A stretch of 64,000 nt of DNA from Hymenobacter polaris (lineage in GTDB: Bacteria; Bacteroidota; Bacteroidia; Cytophagales; Hymenobacteraceae), in the NCBI RefSeq assembly GCF_012927305.1, contig NZ_JABBGH010000001.1, positions 310,001-374,000 on the forward strand. The letters are read 5' to 3'. The notes beneath the pieces are model-generated. The model searched no databases and had not been told where the DNA came from. It worked only from the letters and a program-made list of their open reading frames with translations. Positions within the stretch are counted from its first letter, which is position 1, and each line of letters starts with the position of its first letter. Both the position numbers and the translations under genes were made by a program. Below are positions 16,318 to 25,300 of the stretch, one piece after another.

Positions 16318-16628
16318 TAGCTTCTCCTAGGCCCCCCAACTCCGATGAAGCGCCGGAATTTATTTTTCAGCTCTTCATCACCGGCGCTACTCCCAACTCG
16401 GCGCGGGCAGTGCGCAACTGCAAAGAAATTTGCGAGCACTACCTGGCCGGCCGCTACGTGCTGCACATCGTAGACATATACCAGCAGCCCGAGCTGGTGC
16501 GTGAACACCAGATACTGGCGGTACCCATGCTGCTGCGCATGGAGCCGCTGCCCCACCGCCGCATCATCGGCGACTTATCGGCCCGCGAAAAGGTGCTGGA
16601 AGCGCTGGGCCTGCCCCTACTACCGTAA
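16314..16628 (+). CDS. kaiB: KaiB-like protein 2
   Basis: Second KaiB homologue, 104 residues, more conventional than its neighbour. It has FIFQLFITGATPNSARAV, CKEICEHYLAGRYVLHIVDI, YQQPELVREHQILAVPMLLR and RRIIGDLSAREKVLEALGL. It is paralogous to but clearly diverged from KaiB 1, which suggests two KaiC-binding partners with different affinities or a heteromeric ring. The start overlaps the upstream stop by four bases, and the kinase gene begins 24 bp downstream. It is the better candidate for the canonical KaiB. Confidence 0.95.
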   Translation: MIASPRPPNSDEAPEFIFQLFITGATPNSARAVRNCKEICEHYLAGRYVLHIVDIYQQPELVREHQILAVPMLLRMEPLPHRRIIGDLSAREKVLEALGLPLLP

Positions 16629-16652
16629 TTTGCCGGTGCTATCCCTGCCGCT

Positions 16653-18371
16653 ATGCTTCCCCTTACTTCGGCCGACGACCTAGCCCGCGAAAACGAAGAA
16701 CTGCGCCAGCGCCTGCGCGAAGCCGAGGAGCTAGTAGCGGCCGTGCGCAGCGGAGCCGTCGATGGCCTGGCCCTGCCCGACGCCGGCCTGGGGCCCCGCT
16801 TTGCCACCCGCGAGGGCGCCGACTACAGCTACCGCGTGCTGGTAGAGCAAATGAGCGAAGGCGCCGCCCTGCTAAGCGCCGAAGGCCTGGTACTGTACGC
16901 CAACGTGGCGCTAGCGCAGTTGCTGGGCTACCCGTTGGCCACCGTGCTGGGCGGCGAGCTGACGCCCTACGTGCCGGCGCAAACCCAAGAGTATTGGGCG
17001 GCCCTGCTGCGTGAAGGTTGGCAAAACCCCACGCGGGGCGAGGTGCTGCTGCGCACGGCCGCCGGCGAGCTGTTTGCCTGTGTAGTATCGGTGAGCGCAC
17101 TTTTCCTTCACGAAACTAAGGTGCTGGCGGTGCTGGTAACCGACCTGTCGGAGGGGCGGCGGCTGCGCACCATGCAGGCCCAGGTAGCGGCCCAAAGCGA
17201 CCAGTTGAACCGGCAAACCGAAGAAATTGCCCAGCAAAAGCAGGTAGTGGCTGATACCAGCCGCATTTTGGAGGGCATTCCGCAAATTGCCTGGAGCGCC
17301 GACGCCACGGGCCACAACTACTACGTCAACCAGCGCTGGGTTGATTTTGCGGGTGATAATTCCGCCAGCTTTGCCCGCCAGCTGCGCGAGCGCACCCACC
17401 CCGACGACCGGGCCGCCGTGCTGGCTCAGTGGCTGAGCTGCGTCCGCACCGGCGAGCCCTTCGAGCTGGAGCTGCGGGTGCGCAACGCGGCCGGCGAATA
17501 CCGCTGGCTGCTGGCCCGCGCCCTGCCCTCGCGCGATGAGCACGGCTGGGTGCGGCAGTGGATTGGCACCTACACCGACATTCACGAGCACAAGCTGGCC
17601 CAGGCGCGCTTGCAGCTGGCCCAGCGCCAGCTGCGCGATAAAAACAACCAGCTCAGCCGCGTGAACGTGGACCTCGACACCTTCGTGTACGCGGCCTCGC
17701 ACGACCTCAAGCAGCCCGTCAACAACATCGACGGGCTGCTGCAAGCGCTGCTCGACGAGCTACCCCCCGAGCGCTCGGTGCCGGTGCAGGATATTCTGCG
17801 GCTGATGCGCAGCTCGATTACGCGCTTTCAGCATACCATCGACCAGCTCACCGACGTGACGCAGGTGCACCGCCAGCACAGCGCGGCGGCCACGCCCGTG
17901 CTGCTGGACAAGGTGGTGCGCGGCGTGGCCCTCGACCTGGCCCCGCTGGTGCAGCGCGCCGGGGCCGAGCTGGTGCTCGACGTGCAGGACAGCCCCCCGG
18001 TGCTGTGCTCCGAGAAAAACCTGCGCGGCGTGATTTACAACCTGCTCAGCAACGCCCTCAAGTACCGCTCGCCCGACCGGCCGCCGCGGGTGGTGCTGCG
18101 CGCCTGCCCCGCCGGCGACTACGTGCGCTTGAGCGTGGAAGACAATGGCCTGGGCCTGGATGCCGCCAGCCAGCAAAAGCTCTTCGGCATGTTTCAGCGG
18201 CTGCACGCCCACGTGGAGGGCGCCGGCATTGGCCTCTACATGGTGAAAAAGCTGGTGGAGAACGTGGGCGGGCGCGTGGAAGTAGCCAGCGAACTAGGCG
18301 TGGGCTCTACCTTCACCGTGTACCTGCCTAGGCCCGACGTGGGCGAAAAGGCCAGCTCCGCGCCGGCCTAG
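16653..18371 (+). CDS. PAS-domain sensor histidine kinase of Kai operon
   Basis: A 572-residue cytoplasmic kinase without membrane segments. A short N-terminal coiled coil (about 8-35) is followed by PAS 1 (about 60-170), a coiled-coil linker and PAS 2 with PAC (about 205-315; RTHPDDRAAV, then EYRWLLARALP). The HisKA box has phospho-acceptor His350 (ASHDLKQPVNN). HATPase_c follows, with NLLSNALKY, VEDNGLGLD and GAGIGLYMVKKL. It closes the kaiC-kaiB-kaiB operon and is a natural output or input kinase for the Kai module, analogous in role to cyanobacterial SasA/CikA but not orthologous (no KaiB-like sensor domain). No response regulator is adjacent; the nearest receiver gene is at 49646. Confidence 0.93.
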   Translation: MLPLTSADDLARENEELRQRLREAEELVAAVRSGAVDGLALPDAGLGPRFATREGADYSYRVLVEQMSEGAALLSAEGLVLYANVALAQLLGYPLATVLGGELTPYVPAQTQEYWAALLREGWQNPTRGEVLLRTAAGELFACVVSVSALFLHETKVLAVLVTDLSEGRRLRTMQAQVAAQSDQLNRQTEEIAQQKQVVADTSRILEGIPQIAWSADATGHNYYVNQRWVDFAGDNSASFARQLRERTHPDDRAAVLAQWLSCVRTGEPFELELRVRNAAGEYRWLLARALPSRDEHGWVRQWIGTYTDIHEHKLAQARLQLAQRQLRDKNNQLSRVNVDLDTFVYAASHDLKQPVNNIDGLLQALLDELPPERSVPVQDILRLMRSSITRFQHTIDQLTDVTQVHRQHSAAATPVLLDKVVRGVALDLAPLVQRAGAELVLDVQDSPPVLCSEKNLRGVIYNLLSNALKYRSPDRPPRVVLRACPAGDYVRLSVEDNGLGLDAASQQKLFGMFQRLHAHVEGAGIGLYMVKKLVENVGGRVEVASELGVGSTFTVYLPRPDVGEKASSAPA

Positions 18372-18412
18372 CGCGGCGGGACCGTTCTTTGCGGCTCCCT
18401 TCGTTTTTTTTC

Positions 18413-18811
18413 ATGTCCGTACCCCACGAAATAGCGCAGCTGGAGCGCCGCCGCTTCGACGCCCAAATTGCCCGCGACACTGATGCGCTGGCCAACATCC
18501 TGGCCAACGACCTCATCTACACCCATTCCAACGGCCACCAGGATAGCAAAGCCAGCTACCTGGCTTCGGTAGCCAGCGGCCAGAGCCGCTACGACCACGT
18601 TGACATCGAGGCCCTGACCGTGCGGCCCTACGCCGACGACCGTACGGCTGTGGTCAACGGCCAGGTGCGCATCAACCTAGGCCCCGGCGCCGACGGGCAG
18701 CCCAGCTTCATCCGTATCAAGTACGCCGTGGTATACGTGCAGCAGCCCGAAGGCTGGCGAATGGTGCTCTGGCACGCGCAGAAGCAAGCCTCGGCCGACC
18801 CGCTTACTTAG
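18413..18811 (+). CDS. NTF2-like protein (DUF4440/SnoaL type)
   Basis: A 132-residue single-domain protein of the NTF2-like fold, recognisable from the ERRRFDAQIARDTDALANIL helix, the LIYTHSNGHQDSKASYL segment and the closing strand EGWRMVLWHAQKQ. Family members are small enzymes or ligand-binding proteins, and the specific function cannot be told. Start is ATG 18413. It follows the Kai kinase gene by 41 bp on the same strand, so read-through from the Kai operon is possible. A hairpin at 18843 closes the unit. Confidence 0.85.
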   Translation: MSVPHEIAQLERRRFDAQIARDTDALANILANDLIYTHSNGHQDSKASYLASVASGQSRYDHVDIEALTVRPYADDRTAVVNGQVRINLGPGADGQPSFIRIKYAVVYVQQPEGWRMVLWHAQKQASADPLT

Positions 18812-18842
18812 TAGGCAGTAGAAACAGGCCCGACAGCATAAA

Positions 18843-18932
18843 AAAGGCCGTCATGCTGAGCCTGTCGAAGCATCTCTACCGAACAATACGGCGTGGTAGA
18901 GATGCTTCGACAGGCTCAGCATGACGGCCTTT
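18843..18932. repeat. long hairpin between convergent genes
   Basis: Perfect 38-bp arms (18843-18880, 18895-18932) flank a 14-bp loop. The core is GTCATGCTGAGC followed by the variable segment CTGTCGAAG and CATCTCTACC. It lies between the convergent NTF2-like (+) and CocE (-) genes. A-rich and T-rich edges on both sides fit bidirectional termination. Confidence 0.9.
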
Positions 18933-18949
18933 CTTATGCTATCGAGCCT

Positions 18950-20863
18950 TTACTGCACCGGCAGCACCACCCGCGACGCGTAGCCCGGCTCGTGGTACAG
19001 GCGAATGGTGGCGGGTTTAGCATCGGCCGTGCCCGCTGGTGCCGCGCCGCCAAACTGCTGCGGATTCAAATCAACCAGCGGAAACCAGGTGCTTTGCACC
19101 TGCACCATGAGGCGGTGGCCGGGCTTGAACGTGTGCAGCACGTCGTTGAGGGCAAATTTTACTTCGGTAGGCACGTTGGGTTGGAAGGCCTCGGGCTGCT
19201 CGAAGCTGTTGCGGAAGCGCCCGCGAAACACCTCGGCCCGCACTAGGCGCTGGGCGCCGGCCGGCAGCGCCCCGCCGGGCGCGGGCGTGGCGGCGCTGTC
19301 GGGCAGCACGTCGATAAGCTTTACGATGAAGTCGGCGTCGGTGCCGCTGGTGCTCACCCAGAGGTCAGCCCCTAGGGGCCCGGCCACGGTCAGGGGCTGC
19401 GCAAGCGGCTCGGTTTGGAAACTCAGCACATCGGGGCGCTGGGCGGCAAAGCGCTGGTCCTCTACCATATACTCATTGTTGCGCCCGCCCTGGATGGCGG
19501 CTGTGTAGGGCACCGGGTGCGCGGGGTCGCTGCGGTATTCGTCGGCCGGGCTGGCGGCGGGTGCCGCGGCTAATTGGCCTAGGCCATTGAGGTAATAGGC
19601 CCGGCTCTGCGCCTCTTTGGGCGGCCAGGCCGCAAAGGTCTGCCACTGGTTGGTGCCGGTGTCGAATAGCGTCGCTTCGGCGGGGTTGAAGCTGCCTTTG
19701 TCTTTGAGGTAGTAATTGAAAAACGGCGTTTCCAGTGTGCGGCGGTAATACTCAGCCGTGTTCTGGCCGAAGCTGAGCGGGCCAAACTTGCTCCAGTCGG
19801 TGCGGCTCCAGGCGCCGTGGGTCCAGGGGCCCATCACCAGGCGGTTGGTAGCCCTGGGGTTCTGCTGTTCGATGGCCTGGTAGGTGTGCAGCGCCCCAAA
19901 CAAGTCCTCGGCGTCGAACCAGCCGCCCACCACCAGCACGGCCGGGCGCACCCCCGTCAGGTGCGGCCGAATATTGCGCGCCTGCCAGTAGGCGTCGTAG
20001 GTGTTGTGGGCTAAGTACTCGTTCCACACCTTAGCCCGGCCCCCGAAGTACTGCGGCTGGTTGGCATTTTGCAAAGGCCCTAGGGCCCGGAAGAAGGCGT
20101 AGCTATCGGTGATATTCAGCTTGAACAGCGGCTGGTAGCGGGCCGTGGGCTGGGGCCGGGGCACATCGAAGAAGTTGGTGAAATCGAAGTTGTCGAGCAG
20201 GAAAAACGCGCCGTTGTGGTAGGCATCGTCGCCCATAAACTCGTCGGTGACCGGCGCCTGGGGCGATACGGCCTTGAGGGCCGGGTGGGCGCCGGGCAGG
20301 CTAGCCGTAGCATAAAAACCTGGGTACGAGATACCCATGATGCCCACGCGGCCGTTGTTGCCGGGCACGTTTTGGAGCAGCCACTCAATGGTATCGTAGG
20401 TGTCGGTGCTTTCGTCGTGGGGCGCGGCCGGGCCTCTAGGAATACGGCGCGCCTTATTCGCGGCGGTGGGCCCTAGGGCGGGCGTCATCTCCTCAAACTG
20501 CCCCTCGCTGAGGTAGCGGCCGCGCACGTCCTGATACACGAAAATGTACTTTTCCTGGCTTAGCTCGCGGCTGGGGCCGGGGCCGCGCAGGGGGTAGTGG
20601 TCCTCGCCGCGCGGGCCGGCGCCGTAGGGCGTGCGCTCCATAATAATGGGGTAGGGGTGGGCGCGGTCGGCATCGCGCGGCACGTACACGATGGTGGCGA
20701 GCTTCACCCCGTCGCGCATAACTACTTGGCGGTCAAGCTTGCGGTAGTGCTGGCGCACAAAGGCTGAATCCTGCGCGCGGGTGGGCGCCGGGGCAGGCGA
20801 CTGGGCCAGGGCGGGCAGCGCAGCGGCCAGCAGGCCTAGGGTCGGTAAAAAGCGGAAAGACAT
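18950..20863 (-). CDS. CocE/NonD family serine hydrolase, exported
   Basis: A 637-residue exported hydrolase of the X-Pro dipeptidyl-peptidase S15/CocE family. The signal peptide is MSFRFLPTLGLLAAALPALAQ. The alpha/beta-hydrolase core (about 45-360) includes MRDGVKLATIVYVPRD, the oxyanion-side PIIMERTPYG, the nucleophile elbow GISYPGF (Ser) and the Asp/His region around GGWFDAEDLFGA and MGPWTHGAW. A C-terminal jelly-roll (about 400-637) follows. It probably hydrolyses an acyl, ester or peptide bond outside the cytoplasm. I start at ATG 20863, since upstream codons run into the foldback repeat at 20882. Confidence 0.92.
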   Translation of the reverse strand: MSFRFLPTLGLLAAALPALAQSPAPAPTRAQDSAFVRQHYRKLDRQVVMRDGVKLATIVYVPRDADRAHPYPIIMERTPYGAGPRGEDHYPLRGPGPSRELSQEKYIFVYQDVRGRYLSEGQFEEMTPALGPTAANKARRIPRGPAAPHDESTDTYDTIEWLLQNVPGNNGRVGIMGISYPGFYATASLPGAHPALKAVSPQAPVTDEFMGDDAYHNGAFFLLDNFDFTNFFDVPRPQPTARYQPLFKLNITDSYAFFRALGPLQNANQPQYFGGRAKVWNEYLAHNTYDAYWQARNIRPHLTGVRPAVLVVGGWFDAEDLFGALHTYQAIEQQNPRATNRLVMGPWTHGAWSRTDWSKFGPLSFGQNTAEYYRRTLETPFFNYYLKDKGSFNPAEATLFDTGTNQWQTFAAWPPKEAQSRAYYLNGLGQLAAAPAASPADEYRSDPAHPVPYTAAIQGGRNNEYMVEDQRFAAQRPDVLSFQTEPLAQPLTVAGPLGADLWVSTSGTDADFIVKLIDVLPDSAATPAPGGALPAGAQRLVRAEVFRGRFRNSFEQPEAFQPNVPTEVKFALNDVLHTFKPGHRLMVQVQSTWFPLVDLNPQQFGGAAPAGTADAKPATIRLYHEPGYASRVVLPVQ

Positions 20864-20881
20864 AGAAAGGAGCGTTGGTAA

Positions 20882-21096
20882 CTCAAGTTGCGGAGTATAG
20901 TCAGGCGGCGAATTCCCCTCCTTAGCCAAGGAGGGGATGTTGGCGCGGCGCGCCAACGGGGGTGGTTGCGGGCGTTGCACGAGTTAGCGGGCGAGTCGTT
21001 CAACGCCCGGCAACCACCCCGCTTCGGCTTCGCCGAAGCATTCCCTCCTTAGCCAAGGAGGGAAATTGATGACCTGATTATACTCCGCAACTTGAG
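20882..21096. repeat. foldback (MITE-like) repeat
   Basis: Perfect 18-bp terminal inverted repeats, CTCAAGTTGCGGAGTATA at 20882-20899 and its complement at 21079-21096, bound a 215-bp segment whose interior is also imperfectly self-complementary (CCTCCTTAGCCAAGGAGG in both halves). No coding capacity. It separates the divergent CocE and aldo/keto reductase genes and would sit in or near their promoters. Confidence 0.8.
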
Positions 21097-21206
21097 CTTG
21101 GTAGACTACCTGGCCCCCAAGTACGGCACGGGAAGCCTACTTTTAACCTCCCTTCCGCGCGGCTAGTTGTAGCCCCGCATCTCCTTTGCCACCCCCTTCT
21201 CCACTC

Positions 21207-22202
21207 ATGAGCTACCAACCAACCCTCACCCGCTACGACCACATGAGCTACCGCCGCAGCGGGCGCAGCGGCGTGCAGCTACCCGCCATCTCGCTGGGCT
21301 TGTGGCAAAACTTTGGCGAGCGCGATGCCCTGGGCAACTGCCGCACCATGCTGCGCACGGCCTTCGACGCGGGCATTACGCACTTCGACCTGGCCAACAA
21401 CTACGGCCCGCCCCCCGGCGCCGCCGAGGAAACGTTTGGCCAACTGTATAAGAGCGATTTCCGGCCCTACCGCGACGAGCTGTTCATCAGCTCGAAGGCG
21501 GGCTACGGCATGTGGCCCGGCCCCTACGGCGACGGCGGCTCGCGCAAATACTTGATGGCCAGCTTAGAGCAAAGCCTGCGCCGGATGGGCCTCGACTACG
21601 TGGATGTGTTCTATCACCACCGCCCCGACCCCGATACGCCCCTGGAGGAAAGCATGATGGCGCTGGCCGATATGGTGCGCCAGGGCAAGGCCCTGTACGT
21701 AGGCCTGAGCAGCTACAACCCCGAAGAAATCCGCCGCGCCTGCGCCCTGCTGCGCGAGCTGGGCACGCCTTGCCTGCTGCACCAGCCCAAGTACTCGCTG
21801 CTGGTGCGCGACCCCGAGCACGGCCTGCTCGACGCGCTGGCCGAAGAAGGCGTGGGCTGCATTGCCTTTTCGGCCCTGGCCCAGGGCGTGCTGACCGACA
21901 AATACTTGCAGGGCGTGCCGCCCGACTCGCGCGCCGCCCGCCAGCTCGGCAACGGCGCCATTGAGGAAAGCCAGCTCAACCCCGCCAACATCGAAAAAGC
22001 CCGTCAGCTGAACGAGCTGGCCCAGCAGCGCGGCCAGTCGCTGGCCCAACTGGCGCTGGCCTGGGTGCTACGCGACCCACGCATGACGTCCGTCATCATC
22101 GGGGCCAGCAAGCCCGCTCAGATTACCGACGCGGTGGGCAGCCTGGCCAAAGCGGATTTCAGCGCCGACGAGCTGGCTCGCATCGAGGAAATACTGGCCT
22201 AG
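21207..22202 (+). CDS. aldo/keto reductase, YghZ/Mgr-like
   Basis: A 331-residue TIM-barrel NADPH-dependent oxidoreductase. Family landmarks are SLGLWQNFGERD, the catalytic Asp/Tyr region ITHFDLANNYGPPPGAAEE, the Lys in LFISSKAGYGMWPGPYGDGG, the His in YVDVFYHHRPDPDTP, and a C-terminal cofactor loop SVIIGASKPAQI. This pattern is closest to E. coli YghZ (glyceraldehyde-3-phosphate/methylglyoxal reductase), so aldehyde detoxification is a fair inference. Start ATG 21207 is chosen over 21186. It is a single gene ending before a convergent hairpin. Confidence 0.93.
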   Translation: MSYQPTLTRYDHMSYRRSGRSGVQLPAISLGLWQNFGERDALGNCRTMLRTAFDAGITHFDLANNYGPPPGAAEETFGQLYKSDFRPYRDELFISSKAGYGMWPGPYGDGGSRKYLMASLEQSLRRMGLDYVDVFYHHRPDPDTPLEESMMALADMVRQGKALYVGLSSYNPEEIRRACALLRELGTPCLLHQPKYSLLVRDPEHGLLDALAEEGVGCIAFSALAQGVLTDKYLQGVPPDSRAARQLGNGAIEESQLNPANIEKARQLNELAQQRGQSLAQLALAWVLRDPRMTSVIIGASKPAQITDAVGSLAKADFSADELARIEEILA

Positions 22203-22261
22203 GGGTGGTTAACGAGGCTTTCTAAGCTAACATAGAAAAGTCGAAACAACTCAGAAAGCAC

Positions 22262-22347
22262 GTCATGCTGAGCGCAGCCGAAGCATCTCTACCGCGCCGC
22301 CTAGGGCCATTGTTCGGTAGAGATGCTTCGGCTGCGCTCAGCATGAC
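22262..22347. repeat. long hairpin between convergent genes
   Basis: Perfect 33-bp arms (22262-22294, 22315-22347) flank a 20-bp loop that itself contains CCTAGG. The arm variant is GTCATGCTGAGC, GCAGCCGAAG, CATCTCTACCG. It lies between the aldo/keto reductase (+) and AsmA-like (-) gene ends and is followed by a T-run on the plus strand. Confidence 0.9.
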
Positions 22348-22393
22348 CGCCTTTTTTAGTTGTCTTTTCCTGTCTTTTTACCAACAACAACCC

Positions 22394-25300
22394 CTAGGGC
22401 GTATCGGCGGTGCTGGTAGCGGGCTGGGCGGGCGAGGCCGTGAGGGGCGTGCGCGGCAGCAAGTGCAGGGTGGTGTCGAGGCGCTGGGTGAGGATGAGCA
22501 GGTGGCTTTGGCGGCGCAAGATGGCCTGCTGCTGGCGCTGCTCGTTCTTCTGGAAAACGCGCACCTGGTACTTGGTGTGGGGCTGGGTGCGGCTCAGGTT
22601 CACGTAGGTGAGCTTGGTAGCGTGGCGGTTCACTTCTTCGCCGGCCTGGATGCGGGCAATGCGCTTTTGGTTGTTGCCCAGCAGCGCGTGCACCGGGTTC
22701 ATGCCGATGAAGAGGTTGGCGCGGCCATCGAACCCGTAGCGTCCGCTCACTTGCAGCTCGGTGAGGTTGCTGTCGAGGCGCAGGTCGGGGATGAGCAGCT
22801 GGCCCTTACTAAGCACAAACTCGGTGGCAACGGGCTCGAAGTAGAGGTGGTGCGTGCGCTTCTTCACCAGCTTAAAGGCATCTTCGAGCGCCTCTACGTC
22901 AATCAGCTCCAGGTTGCGAATGTCGGCTTTGAGGTAGCCGGTGGTGTAGTTGAGGTTGGGTAAAAAGCGCGCGTCAAGGTCGGTGCGCAGGGCGGCGGCG
23001 CAGCGCAGCGAGCCCCGAATATTGTTGGCCGTGAGCACGTTCAAGTTCACGTCGGTAAACGTCTGAAATAGCGTGGGTAGGTTGATGTCCTCCAGCAGCG
23101 CCTGCACTTGCAGCGGGTGGTGCTGGCTGCCGGCGTTGGTAATGAGCTTGCCGCGCAGCGAGATGCGCCCCTCTTGCGTGTTGAGGGTGCATACGTCGAG
23201 CAGGGCCTCGCCCTCGCGCAGCCGCGACACCAGCCGGAACGAGCCCCCCGTCACGCCGCCGTAGCGTACTTGGTCGGCCTCCACGCGCAGCAAGGCCGTA
23301 AACTGCCCGTTGGTGAGCATGGAAGTGGGCCGCTGGCCGCCATTGCGGGCCAGGCGGCGGGCTAGGCGCGCGGCGCGCAAAGCGGCACGCGCGGCCGAGT
23401 CGGCGGGCTGGGGTGGGGCCACGCTGGCCATTAATTGCAGCAGGCGCGGAATATCGAGCTGGGCGTAGCGCAAATCCAGCGTGGCGTCGGCGGCCACAAT
23501 GTGCAAGCCATCGAGCAGCACCAGCGCCTGGCCCCGGCCCCGCCCGCCCTGGGGCGCCGTAAAGCGCATTTCGGGCATGTTGAGGGCGCTGCCATCCTTG
23601 TCGAGGCGCAGGTGCACGGCGCGCAGGGCTTCGCCGTCGGGCAGGGCCAGGGTGTTGATGTCGTAGCTCAGGTGGCCATTGGCGGCCAGCAGCAACTCGC
23701 GCACGGCCGGGCTGGTGGGGCGCTTGGCCGAATGCTTGGGCGGGTGGCTGAGGCGGCTCAACAAGTACTTGTAGCTGAGCGTGTCAAACTTAAACGCTAC
23801 GTTGTAGCTCACCGGCGCCACGGCATTGGTCGAGTCGGTGGGCCACTGCACCCGGCCACTTACTGCGCCATCCCAGAGGCGGCCCCGGATGCCGGTAAGC
23901 TGCACCAGCCGCCCATCGTGGCGCACGCGCACGGCCAAGTCGCGCAGGGTGTCGGTGGCCAGGGCCAGCTTGCCTAGGTGCAGGGCCACGTCGAGGCGCA
24001 GGCCGGGCGGAATGAGGCGGCGGCCCAGGGTGGCGGCCAGGCGGCGCTTTTGGGCGGTGGTGCGCGCCGTAGGGCTAGGCGCGAGCACGCTGCCTGGGCG
24101 GCGAATTAGCTCGCGCAGCTGCCCTAGGTCCAGCTCGTTGAGGTCGAAGGTGCCCGCGATGCGCGCCGTTTCGCTTTGGTCGGTAAAGAAGTCGAGCAGG
24201 TGCACCGTGCTGGCCGAGGCCTTAAACCGCATACCCTGGCCCAGCACGCCCGAGGCGTTGGTGAGCTGCCACAGGCTATCGCGCAGCCCAATCTGCACGT
24301 TGAGATGCTGCAAGCCGGTGCGGCGGTTCTTGAGGCGCAGGGTTACGTCGTGCAAGGTGGCGGTGCCAAACACCGACATGTTCTTGCGGAACTCGCCGGG
24401 GTGCCTAGGGCCCATCATGGGCAGCAAGCCCCGCAGGCGCACGTTGAGGTCGGCCACGCCCTGGCTGGCGTGCCAGCGGCTGCTGGGCAGCACCACGGCC
24501 AGGGCCGGCAGGTCGGTGCGCCCGTGCAAATGCCCTTCCACGTAGGGCCGCCGGAAGTCGCGCAGCAAAAAGCTCACGTCGAGCTGGCCCACCGGCGAGT
24601 ACACCCGGCACTGGTTGAAGCGCACGCGCATGGTGCTGGGGTCGTGGGCCGGGCCGTTGTCGTAGGTGGCCTGCAAGTCCCAGCGGTCGATGCGCCGCGC
24701 CGAGTCGGGCCACTGAATGCTGGCCCCGCGCAGCCCAAAGTTCATGATGATGCGCGGCCGCACCCTAGGCCCGCTGAGGCCCGACATGGTGTACACCAGC
24801 CGCGCCTTGCTGGGGCTCACGGCGCCGGCCATGTACTGCTTCACCACCGGGGGCAGGGCGGCATCCAGCACTTCTACCAGCGGCTGGTTGCCCGAAAACC
24901 GCAGGTTGAGCCAAGTGCCGCGCGGCGCCCCGCCGGTGTGCACCGAGTCGGCCCGGTGGGTGCCCACCAGCGTAATCGTGTCGCCGTTGAGGGTGGCGCG
25001 CGTGCCGCCCAGGAACGTGCCCCGGCGGCGCTCAAACTCGTAGCGGTAGTGCACCCGGCCCTGCACCGGCTCGTGGGCCAGCAGCGTGCCACTGCGGTTG
25101 CGCAGCTCATCGAGGCTGCCCGCAAAGTGGCCGCGCACACTCATTTGGCCGGCGTGCACGGCCAGGGCCAGGCGGGCGTAGCGGGCCGAGGCCGCCAGGG
25201 CGCTGTGAATGTAGTCGTTATGGGTAGTGATGCGCAGGTTGTAGAGCAGCACCGAGTCCACGGCCACCTCCAGGGCCGGGGCGTGGCCCTGGGGGGTGGG

